From contig JAGAEN010000007.1 of assembly GCA_017613135.1 (NCBI GenBank), positions 1-64,000 on the forward strand: a DNA stretch of 64,000 nucleotides. Reading direction: 5' to 3'. This stretch comes from Candidatus Saccharimonadota bacterium. Lineage in GTDB: Bacteria > Patescibacteriota > Saccharimonadia > Saccharimonadales > Saccharimonadaceae. The translations under genes were made by a program, and so were the position numbers. Position 1 is the first letter of the stretch. Each line of letters begins with the position of its first letter. This document shows, piece by piece, positions 44,947 to 52,192 of this stretch. A model generated the notes under the pieces. It was not told where the DNA came from. It made no database searches and saw nothing but the letters and a program-made list of their open reading frames with translations.

Positions 44947-47312
44947 ATCATTCCATCTGGAAAATTATTGCCAAGAATACTTTTACGCTATTTAATTTCG
45001 TCAACCTCGTCCTCGCTCTAATGGTGGCATTTGTCGGCAGTTACAAAAATATGCTATTTATCACCATCGCCATTGCGAACACCTTAATCAGTATCGTAAA
45101 TGAAATTCGCGCCAAAAAAATTGTCGATAAACTCCGTCTCCTCTCCGAGCAGCGTCCCACGGTGATTAGAAACGGTAAATCCTACCAAGTCGCCCCCGAA
45201 GACATCAAAAAAGGTGATATCACCGTATTAAGCCTCGGCGACCAGATAATGTATGACAGTGTCATACAGTCTGGCACCATCGAAGTCAATGAAGCCTTCA
45301 TCACCGGCGAGCAAGACAACATTGTCAAAAAAGCAGGCGATAAACTCACCTCTGGCAGTTTCGTAGTCTCCGGCACCGCTGAGGCAGCAGTCGAGCACAT
45401 CGGCGCCGATAATTTTGTCACCAAATTGCAAAATGAAGCCACCACGATAAAGACTGCCGATAGCAAACTCTTCAAATTGATGAATAACATCGTTAAATAC
45501 ATCAGTTATTCTCTTATTCCTATTGGTGCACTTCTCCTCTGGGCCAGATTTCGCACCGAGCCAAATGTTACCGACGCCATCACTAGCACCGTCGCTGCTC
45601 TCATTAATATGATTCCAGAGGGCCTCATTCTCTTGACCAGCACCGTACTCGCTCTCGCTACCATCCGACTTGGCCGGCGGAAAGTTCTCGTCCAGGACCT
45701 CTATTCTATCGAAACTCTCGCCCGCGTCGACACCATCTGTCTCGATAAGACCGGTACCCTCACCACTGGTAATATGACCGTCCATGACGCTTTGCTGCCA
45801 GACGGCACGCCAATAAATATCAAAGCCCCCACCACCTCAGCCGAAAAATCGCTTCTAAGGGCCTTAAAAGCCATTCTAAGCCATCAAACCGCTAAAAACC
45901 AAACCACTAGCGCTTTAGAAAAAAAGTTCCTCCAAGGCGCCAAAAATGCAGCCACAGACGAAATTAAAAAAATTGTCGACATCATCCCATTTAGCTCCGA
46001 CCGCAAGTATTCCGGCATCGTCACAAATAACGCCACCTACCTAATGGGCGCCATCGAATTCCTTACCAACGACAAAGCGCTTATCGATAAGGTCAAATCC
46101 TTCTCCACCGATTACCGCACCTTAGCAATCGTAGAGCACGAAAACAACTATCATTTGAGGAGCATATTTGGCGACGGGCCAAATACGGAGCAAGCGAGCC
46201 CCGTGACGACGGGCGCGAGCTTGCGTTCCGAAAATGATGGTTGTTTTCGTGTTACCAAGCTTCTAGGTATCGTCCGTCTCGAAGACGAACTTCGCCCTAC
46301 AGCAGGGAAGATCATCAAGTATTTTTATGATAACGACATCAATGTGAAGATTATTTCCGGTGATGACCTTGAAACCGTCACCAAAATCTCCGAGAATGTA
46401 GGCGTAAATGACTTAAGAGGTATTGATCTCTCTACGATTAGTCGCAAGAATTATACCAAGCTAGTAGAAGATTACAGCATTTTAACTCGTGTCACACCCG
46501 CCGAGAAAAAAGAGTTAATCAAAGCTTTTAAAAAGCAAGGTAAAACCGTCGCTATGACCGGCGATGGTGTCAACGACATTTTGGCGATGAAAGAGGCCGA
46601 CGTCTCACTTGCCATCGGTGAAGGCAGCGATGCTGCCCGTCGCGCCTCAAAACTCGTTCTTTTAAACTCCGACTTCGATGCCGTCCCAAGCATTATTGAC
46701 GAAGGTCGCCAATCTATCAACAACCTCGAACGCTCCACCGCCCTATTTCTTGCCAAGACCGTCTACGCCAGCATTCTCGCCGTCATTTTCGTCATTCTCC
46801 CCTTAAGCTACCCCTTTAGCCCTATCGAAATGTCTCTTCTAAACTTCGCCTGCATTGGCTTCCCTGGCCTAGTTCTTTCTCTAGAGAAAAACACCGACCG
46901 CATTAAAAATCGCTTCACGCGGAACATCATCGAATATTCCTTCCCAATCGGCATCACTGTCTCTATCTGTATGGCTGTCCTTTCTGCTCTTGCCCATATC
47001 AACGAATTCACCCGCCCAGAGCTCACCACCGCTTCGGTTTTTATTACCTTTACCATTGATCTAATTCTCATCTATTGGATTTCTAGGCCGCTAAACAAAC
47101 TCCGTGCCGGCCTTTTACTCACTATCATTGGCATCATGGCTGCCGCTTTCGGTATCCCCCTTATCCGCGACTTCTTCGAATTCACTTTCCTAACCAGTAA
47201 CGGTCTCATCATTATGCTCGCCATCATCGGCGCCGGCTTCCTCTTCTTTAATCTTCTTCGTCTACTCCTCAAGCGCTCACTAAACCACATCTTCACCCGC
47301 TTGCATTTCTAA
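44943..47312 (+). CDS. P-type cation ATPase (CtpE-like) with palindromic insertion
   Basis: A 789-residue pump. It has the phosphorylation motif DKTGTLTTGN, actuator motif TGEQ in FITGEQD, hinge MTGDGVNDILAMKEADVSLAIG and the membrane motif NMIPEGL in helix 4. PEGL-type pumps include mycobacterial CtpE, associated with calcium, so calcium is a reasonable but unproven substrate. Residues about 399-437, in the nucleotide-binding domain just before LLGIVRLEDELRP, are the palindromic insert reading RSIFGDGPNTEQ. The gene is coupled to the DUF3137 gene by ATGA. Confidence 0.93.
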   Translation: MNHSIWKIIAKNTFTLFNFVNLVLALMVAFVGSYKNMLFITIAIANTLISIVNEIRAKKIVDKLRLLSEQRPTVIRNGKSYQVAPEDIKKGDITVLSLGDQIMYDSVIQSGTIEVNEAFITGEQDNIVKKAGDKLTSGSFVVSGTAEAAVEHIGADNFVTKLQNEATTIKTADSKLFKLMNNIVKYISYSLIPIGALLLWARFRTEPNVTDAITSTVAALINMIPEGLILLTSTVLALATIRLGRRKVLVQDLYSIETLARVDTICLDKTGTLTTGNMTVHDALLPDGTPINIKAPTTSAEKSLLRALKAILSHQTAKNQTTSALEKKFLQGAKNAATDEIKKIVDIIPFSSDRKYSGIVTNNATYLMGAIEFLTNDKALIDKVKSFSTDYRTLAIVEHENNYHLRSIFGDGPNTEQASPVTTGASLRSENDGCFRVTKLLGIVRLEDELRPTAGKIIKYFYDNDINVKIISGDDLETVTKISENVGVNDLRGIDLSTISRKNYTKLVEDYSILTRVTPAEKKELIKAFKKQGKTVAMTGDGVNDILAMKEADVSLAIGEGSDAARRASKLVLLNSDFDAVPSIIDEGRQSINNLERSTALFLAKTVYASILAVIFVILPLSYPFSPIEMSLLNFACIGFPGLVLSLEKNTDRIKNRFTRNIIEYSFPIGITVSICMAVLSALAHINEFTRPELTTASVFITFTIDLILIYWISRPLNKLRAGLLLTIIGIMAAAFGIPLIRDFFEFTFLTSNGLIIMLAIIGAGFLFFNLLRLLLKRSLNHIFTRLHF
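46137..46251. repeat. Palindromic element, copy in the P-type ATPase
   Basis: The core is 46159-46230, with 68 of 72 bases identical to the valS copy. Two of the four changes form one base pair (G8-C26 to A8-T26). The arms 46137-46156 and 46232-46251 are inverted copies over 20 bp with one mismatch, made of host coding sequence. It is read in forward frame 3 of the core. Confidence 0.95.
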
Positions 47313-47386
47313 ATTTACAATTATTTTATTGCCGTAATGTTTGTGATAATATTAATACATAAGCATTAAAAAAAAGGAGAATCATC

Positions 47387-48346
47387 ATGGAACAAAATAT
47401 AAATACTGCTATGCCAGCCACGAGCAGTAGTCAACAAGGAAGTGGCAACGGGCTTAAAATTGCTACCGCCATCGCTTCAATTGTGGCTATTTGCGGCATC
47501 GGTTTTGGCGTATACGGCATGATACAAAGCACTCAAAAAGATAATCAAATCTCTGACCTCAGAGTTCAAATTAAGAATAGTGATGGTACTATTACGACCA
47601 TTGACACTCCAAAAATTGAAACTACCACTTCAGATGGTTCGGTTATCACTATTAGTGACATGCCAGAATCCGTTGACCAAGACTCCGAAGTAAAACAAAT
47701 TGTCAGAACGGTGTATGAGGCGTTATCAACAAATATAAAAGGTGCAGACATTCAAACCGACTTCGGCGTTGGCTCAATGATTAAAATCCCAGGCACTAAT
47801 ATTTATACGATAGCCAATAGGTCGTATGGTGTCAATTTAAACATGGATATAGAGGAAAGAGATTTTAATGCAATTTTGGATAATGCCTCTACCTATGCAA
47901 AATCCGCTCTAAACAGCAACGGGTTTGTCGAAGAAAAAGAAATCATGTTCGGAAAACTGCTTTATAATTCCAGCAACGGAATAAGCTGTTTGGTAGGTGA
48001 AGCCAACATACCATTTCGAGTGAGCTGCAGCAAAAATACCTGGATAACAGATGAACAGAAAGAATTTGTTTTGGCTCTCGCTAAAGCCGCTGGAACTGAT
48101 TACGTCTCCGCCGACCCTAGTCGTATTGCTGATAGCCAGGTTTCCCCACACCAAAAACTAACGGCGTTCGGTGAGAATTATGCAATGCTCTTTTACCGCA
48201 CCTCCCCAAGTTCAGAATGGCAATTTTTCAAGGGAACTCAAGACCTAATAGGATGCAATAAATACACAGGAGACGCAGCCAAAGCCTTTGCTGGCGATAC
48301 TTGTTGGGATGAAGCTACACGACAAAGCTCCACAGTACAACCATAA
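47387..48346 (+). CDS. Membrane-anchored extracytoplasmic protein of unknown function
   Basis: A 319-residue protein. A short Ser/Gln-rich N-terminus is followed by one membrane helix (about residues 26-43), a short coiled-coil-like stretch and an external domain. Three or four cysteines are clustered at ISCLVGEAN, RVSCSKN, IGCNKY and DTCWDE, suggesting disulfides. I recognise no domain. It is leadered (AAAGGAG Shine-Dalgarno) and ends at a strong terminator, so it is a single-gene unit. Confidence 0.65.
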   Translation: MEQNINTAMPATSSSQQGSGNGLKIATAIASIVAICGIGFGVYGMIQSTQKDNQISDLRVQIKNSDGTITTIDTPKIETTTSDGSVITISDMPESVDQDSEVKQIVRTVYEALSTNIKGADIQTDFGVGSMIKIPGTNIYTIANRSYGVNLNMDIEERDFNAILDNASTYAKSALNSNGFVEEKEIMFGKLLYNSSNGISCLVGEANIPFRVSCSKNTWITDEQKEFVLALAKAAGTDYVSADPSRIADSQVSPHQKLTAFGENYAMLFYRTSPSSEWQFFKGTQDLIGCNKYTGDAAKAFAGDTCWDEATRQSSTVQP

Positions 48347-48367
48347 CCAAGCAGTAGTAAGATTCCT

Positions 48368-48391
48368 AAACTCTCCCGAAAGGGAGAGTTT
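48368..48391. terminator. Bidirectional terminator
   Basis: AAACTCTCCC-GAAA-GGGAGAGTTT: a perfect 10-bp stem with a GNRA-type tetraloop, between the convergent 47387 gene and tsaD. Confidence 0.88.
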
Positions 48392-48418
48392 ATTTATAAA
48401 AAGCAAAAAGAATAGAAG

Positions 48419-49597
48419 CTATTTATCAATCGCTATCCTAGGATAAATATTGAGGGTGTATGGATTCGTCGGTTTCACTCCACTCAAAATCTCAAAAAAG
48501 CATGCTGCTGCCACCATCGCCCCATTATCGCCAGATAGCGAAGGGACAGGGAAGAAGGCGTCTGGTAGCGCCTTACGAAGCGACTGATTAGCGCTTACTC
48601 CCCCAGCCACTGCTACAGATTTTACCTTAGGATACATATCAAGCGCAAAATTTATTTTCTCAGTCAGGATCTCCACAGCGGTCTTCTGGAATGATGCCGC
48701 AAAATCATGCACTTGTTGCTCGCTAAGTAGCCCCGCCAGTTTATGTGAAGGATACGAAATAGGCACTCCAACCTCCTTCTGCACCGCCCGGAGCACAGCG
48801 GTCTTCAACCCAGAAAATGAAAAATCAAGCCCTTCGACCTTAGGGTGTGGCAAACGATATTTGTCAGGATTACCCCCCTTTGCAGCCTTCGCAATCGATG
48901 GCCCACCTGGATAGGGAAGCCCTAGGATCTTCGCCACCTTATCAAAACACTCCCCCACCGCATCGTCATGTGTCGTCCCTACAATCTCAAACTGATTATG
49001 CCCCCTCATATACAAAATCTGCGTATGTCCTCCCGACACGACCAATGCCAACAAAGGGAAAGCTGGTATCTGACTTTTCTGAAGCATAGAAAACTGATTA
49101 TTCTGTTTGGAATCTAATGGACGCTTCTCTGAGGAGCATGTTTGGCGACGGGCCAAACACGGAGCGACCGAAGCCCGTGACGACGGGCCTGAGGGAGCGT
49201 TCCGAAGAGAAGTGTCCTTAGATTCAAAAGAGTTTAGCCAATTCGCATACACATGTGACTTCAAATGATGCACGGCATAGAGAGGCTTATCATGTAGTAT
49301 CGCAAGCGTCCTTGCGGTCAAAGTCCCAATCAGTAAGGATCCCAGAAGGCCCGGCGCGTGTGTCACCGCTATTGCGTCAATTTCATCCCAAGACACCGAA
49401 GCATCCGACAGCGCCTTATTCACCACCGGCATCATCGCCTCAAGGTGTGACCTTGCCGCCACCTCTGGTATCACCCCACCATATTCCGCAAAAATATCAA
49501 TCTGCGAGACCACCACGCTCGACAAAATCTCCCGCCCGTCTCTTACCACTGCGGCCGCCGTCTCGTCACAACTTGTCTCAATTCCCAGTATTAACAT
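48419..49597 (-). CDS. tsaD: tRNA N6-adenosine threonylcarbamoyltransferase TsaD with palindromic insertion
   Basis: A 392-residue protein; family members are usually near 340. It has LGIETSCDETAAAVV, the metal-binding AVHHLKSHVYANW (His110/His111 and His115), LVVSGGHTQI, and the C-terminal VAGGVSANQSLR and SGDNGAMVAAA. TsaD completes t6A37 synthesis on tRNAs reading ANN codons. The extra length is mostly residues about 125-163, a palindromic insert lying between the metal-site helix and the SGGHTQ strand, probably a surface loop. Leaderless start (TGA TATAAT, 6-nt gap). Confidence 0.96.
   Translation of the reverse strand: MLILGIETSCDETAAAVVRDGREILSSVVVSQIDIFAEYGGVIPEVAARSHLEAMMPVVNKALSDASVSWDEIDAIAVTHAPGLLGSLLIGTLTARTLAILHDKPLYAVHHLKSHVYANWLNSFESKDTSLRNAPSGPSSRASVAPCLARRQTCSSEKRPLDSKQNNQFSMLQKSQIPAFPLLALVVSGGHTQILYMRGHNQFEIVGTTHDDAVGECFDKVAKILGLPYPGGPSIAKAAKGGNPDKYRLPHPKVEGLDFSFSGLKTAVLRAVQKEVGVPISYPSHKLAGLLSEQQVHDFAASFQKTAVEILTEKINFALDMYPKVKSVAVAGGVSANQSLRKALPDAFFPVPSLSGDNGAMVAAACFFEILSGVKPTNPYTLNIYPRIAIDK
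49110..49225. repeat. Palindromic element, copy in tsaD
   Basis: The core is 49133-49204. Relative to valS, hairpin 2 is rewritten with paired changes (G36-C62 to C-G, G40-C58 to A-T, C41-G57 to G-C). A second tandem-GA step replaces two A-T pairs. Arms 49110-49130 and 49206-49225 are inverted copies with one bulge and one mismatch. The element lies antisense to the gene, so it is read in the reverse frame. Confidence 0.95.
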
Positions 49598-49623
49598 ATC
49601 TTAATTATATCACCCCACGCATA

Positions 49624-50058
49624 TTATGCGTGATGATATTTTCCTCCGTGATAGATTTCTTGCGCTCGGTAAATCTGCTCTGTCACCATCACTCGTGCCA
49701 AAGCGTGTGGGAAAACCAACTTCGAAAAACTCCATACAAAATCCGCCTTTTCTCGTACAAAATCATCAAGCCCATACGCCCCACCAATCAAAATCACTAC
49801 ATCGCGCCCACCCACAAACGCCCTCTCCAACACTGAAGAATATTCACCCGATGATATATTCTCCCCTCGCTCATCACAGCAAATCACATACTCCCGCCCC
49901 CGTTCAAACGGCCACTCTGAAAGCCGCTTTAAAAGTTTCTCCTCCTCCACAAATTCCCATACCACATTAAAAGGCTTCCTAAGCCTTTTTTCATACTCAA
50001 AGCACGCTTCCGCCGCCCATCCAGCGTTATTCTTTCCCCCGGCAATAATCTTAATCAT
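49624..50058 (-). CDS. rlmH: 23S rRNA pseudouridine-1915 N3-methyltransferase RlmH
   Basis: A 144-residue SPOUT methyltransferase. It has CCDERGENISSGEYS, LIGGAYGLDDFVREKAD and the family end SFSKLVFPHALARVMVTEQIYRAQEIYHGGKYHH. It acts on the 70S ribosome at helix 69. TGA TATAAT ends 6 nt before the ATG. Its stop codon lies in a CACGCAT/ATGCGTG hairpin that abuts the tsaD promoter. Confidence 0.96.
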   Translation of the reverse strand: MIKIIAGGKNNAGWAAEACFEYEKRLRKPFNVVWEFVEEEKLLKRLSEWPFERGREYVICCDERGENISSGEYSSVLERAFVGGRDVVILIGGAYGLDDFVREKADFVWSFSKLVFPHALARVMVTEQIYRAQEIYHGGKYHHA

Positions 50059-50102
50059 ACCACTATTATATCACACCACTTGCATTTTTACATAAAATGT
50101 GC

Positions 50103-50176
50103 TATAATGATAATAGCAGGACCTAAAAAGGCCAAATGCACATTACAAAGAGGAAAGGGTGCCCACCCGGTGGGCA
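50103..50176 (+). promoter_or_regulatory. Promoter and leader hairpin of the 50192 gene
   Basis: TGC TATAAT at 50103-50108 is followed by a leader of about 75 nt. The leader holds a GC-rich TGCCCACC/GGTGGGCA hairpin (about 50160-50176) just before an AAAGGTGG Shine-Dalgarno. Confidence 0.6.
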
Positions 50177-50191
50177 AAAAGGTGGCAATCT

Positions 50192-50389
50192 ATGAAACAG
50201 GAAGAAAAGAAAAGTGTAATACCATTCGTCCAAGAAGACGAACCCCCTGTCGTAAAACCTATGACTCCCCCTAGCGGTGGCTGGGGTGATGCCGAACACG
50301 CTACTGAGCTGCACAAAAATCTGCAGCCTCATAGCTGCCCGCCTGAGTATGACTCCGAATGGGGTCACTATCGCAACAAAGGCGACTAA
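50192..50389 (+). CDS. Small proline-rich soluble protein, unknown
   Basis: A 65-residue protein beginning MKQEEKKSVIPFVQEDEPP, rich in Pro, Glu and His, with no membrane helix. The ATG at 50192 has AAAGGTGG upstream. A GTG at 50159 (11 codons earlier, with AGGAAAGG upstream) is an alternative start, but it would be translated through the leader hairpin. A strong terminator follows. No family recognised. Confidence 0.5.
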   Translation: MKQEEKKSVIPFVQEDEPPVVKPMTPPSGGWGDAEHATELHKNLQPHSCPPEYDSEWGHYRNKGD

Positions 50390-50430
50390 AAAGACAGCAT
50401 CTGCCTACATACCCCCTACCCTCCCCCTCC

Positions 50431-50463
50431 AAAAGCGCCCCACTCCGGGGCGCTTGCCTTTTT
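50431..50463 (+). terminator. Rho-independent terminator
   Basis: AAGCGCCCC-ACTCC-GGGGCGCTT followed by GCC and a T-run, between the small proline-rich gene and the PP2C gene. Confidence 0.88.
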
Positions 50464-50504
50464 CTAGAATAATCCCAAAACAATATGCTATAATCAAAAT
50501 AACC

Positions 50505-51851
50505 ATGAGAACAAACGAAAACCTAAATTCATCCCCCGAACAGTCAGAAACCCCCTCCTTAAATCGTCACCAGAAAAAACTCATCGGCTATTACCTTTCC
50601 GGAGGAGATAATAGCTACATTTTTAATTCCTCCCATCCTAATTACAACGAAGACCAAGTCACTGAAAAGGAGCGAGACTTTGTTCTTCAATCTATGCAAA
50701 CCGGTGAAAACAACTACGCTAGACTCGAAAAGCAGCTTCTCCACGAATTAGCTCCGTTTAATCCACCGAAGACCACTGACCAAATCTATGAAGGATTAAA
50801 AGATGATAAACAGGGTAAGCGCATTCTCGCCTATATGACCGGCGTTAACTGGAACCAATTTGACACCGTATCGGGCAGTCATATCACCAGATTTCTCTCC
50901 AAATATCCTACTCCGTTAGAATTCGAAAAATCTTCCGAAGATTTTCTTCAATTAATCGCTGACAACAATAGTATCAACAAGTATTACGAGTATGTTGACT
51001 CTATGGACAATTTTTGCAGTCAAATCTACGGCAAGAAATATGAATACTACAAAGCTATGAAATCACTGCACGAAGCCGCTGCTGAGGAATACGGCAAAGA
51101 AGAGCCTTTACATACCAGGGGACAAAAGCATCATTTCGGTGAAAAATTTCTCAAAATCTGGGGTGAGAAACACGAAGCCGAACGTCTGATTGCCGACTCC
51201 GGTGTCGCGAGCTTTAATAAAGGCAATTTAATTGGTCACCCCGAACGCAGAAATGAAGACGCCACTTATTACAACCCCAAAGCAGGTATTTTTGCTGTTT
51301 TCGACGGTGCCGGCGGTATGAACGGTGCCGCCAGAGCTTCTGGTATTGCTGCCGCTGTTTTACGCGAATCAGTCGAAGATGCTACTCCCGAAAACACCGA
51401 AGATATGGCAGACATTATGGAATCCATTAATGACGCCATCCATTATGACCAAACCGCTGGCCATTCCACCGGTGTTGTAGGTCGTGTTCTCGAAAAAAAT
51501 GGCCAAAAGTCCCTTCTCTATGCCTCAGTTGGCGATTCTCGCATCTATCTCATTCGCAATGGCAAAGCAAGAGCCATCACCATAGATGAAGGTTCCGGTA
51601 ATATTATCTATAACTCATTAGGCAGAGAAACAGCTAAGATCAAGCAAGTTGGCGAAATCCCCCTTAAAAAAGGCGACAACATCGTCTTCTGTTCAGATGG
51701 CATTACTGGCGATTTCGAAAAAGATTTCATTCCTGATGAAGAACTTGCCAAAATTGTTGAGCACGCCAGTTCTGCTGCCCAAGCCACTAATGCTTTGATT
51801 AAAAGAGCCACTAAAATTGACGACCGCACCGCTCTCGTCGTCCGAGTCTAA
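50505..51851 (+). CDS. PP2C-type Ser/Thr protein phosphatase with long N-terminal extension
   Basis: 448 residues from the start chosen here. TGC TATAAT (50489-50494) ends 10 nt before the ATG at 50505, whereas the longer frame to 50277 would run through a terminator and the small gene. The C-terminal half is a PP2C domain with GHPERRNEDATY, the metal-binding AVFDGAGGMNG (DG motif), YASVGDSRIYLIRNGKA and FCSDGITGDF. About 225 residues before it match nothing I recognise. PP2C enzymes counter Ser/Thr kinases; no kinase gene is visible nearby. Confidence 0.88.
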   Translation: MRTNENLNSSPEQSETPSLNRHQKKLIGYYLSGGDNSYIFNSSHPNYNEDQVTEKERDFVLQSMQTGENNYARLEKQLLHELAPFNPPKTTDQIYEGLKDDKQGKRILAYMTGVNWNQFDTVSGSHITRFLSKYPTPLEFEKSSEDFLQLIADNNSINKYYEYVDSMDNFCSQIYGKKYEYYKAMKSLHEAAAEEYGKEEPLHTRGQKHHFGEKFLKIWGEKHEAERLIADSGVASFNKGNLIGHPERRNEDATYYNPKAGIFAVFDGAGGMNGAARASGIAAAVLRESVEDATPENTEDMADIMESINDAIHYDQTAGHSTGVVGRVLEKNGQKSLLYASVGDSRIYLIRNGKARAITIDEGSGNIIYNSLGRETAKIKQVGEIPLKKGDNIVFCSDGITGDFEKDFIPDEELAKIVEHASSAAQATNALIKRATKIDDRTALVVRV

Positions 51852-51869
51852 AGTTTTCAACAAAAAAAA

Positions 51870-51908
51870 TGGCTGGACCAGCAGGATTCGCACCGAAGGT
51901 CCGAATCC
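51870..51908. repeat. Partial copy of tRNA-Gln 3' end with hairpin (copy 1)
   Basis: Bases 51870-51890 match the 3' end of tRNA-Gln with one mismatch. They run into a hairpin GGATTCG-(ACC-GAA-GGT)-CGAATCC, a mimic of a T-arm. In minus-strand sense the copy ends in CCA followed by a run of eight T. Confidence 0.75.
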
Positions 51909-51946
51909 CCAACTAAAAAACGCCTTCTTGAGGCGCTAAACTGTAA

Positions 51947-51994
51947 TGGCTGGACCGGCAGGATTCGATTGGAGCGAAGCGACAAACGAATCCT
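51947..51994. repeat. Partial copy of tRNA-Gln 3' end with tandem-GA hairpin (copy 2)
   Basis: Bases 51947-51968 repeat tRNA-Gln residues 55-76 exactly. AGGATTCG (51960-51967) is inverted as CGAATCCT (51987-51994). The interior reads TTG-GA-GC, loop GAA, GC-GA-CAA. This has the same plan and the same tRNA breakpoint as the tRNA-Ser copy at 35901. Confidence 0.85.
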
Positions 51995-52027
51995 CGCTTT
52001 TTGATGTTTTTGTGAAACAAAAAATGG

Positions 52028-52099
52028 CTGGACCGGCAGGATTCGAACCTGCGAATGCTGGGACCAAAACCCAGTGCCTTACCGCTTGGCGACGGTCCA
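52028..52099 (-). tRNA. tRNA-Gln (TTG)
   Basis: The acceptor TGGACC pairs with GGTCCA. The anticodon arm CTGGG-TTTTGGT-CCCAG gives TTG, and the T-loop is TTCGAAT. CCA is encoded (complement of 52025-52027), followed by a T-run. Two partial copies of its 3' end lie downstream on the same strand. Confidence 0.95.
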
Positions 52100-52192
52100 A
52101 TCTCCCACTATTCTACCACAATATGAAAAAAACTCCAAATTCGCCTAAAACTATTAGCATTTTTAAAAAACTTGTGCTAAACTAGAGTAGTA

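Noticed and set aside
50277-50504. Long N-terminal extension of the PP2C gene
   Set aside because: It overlaps a separate small gene and its terminator. A promoter lies just before the ATG at 50505.
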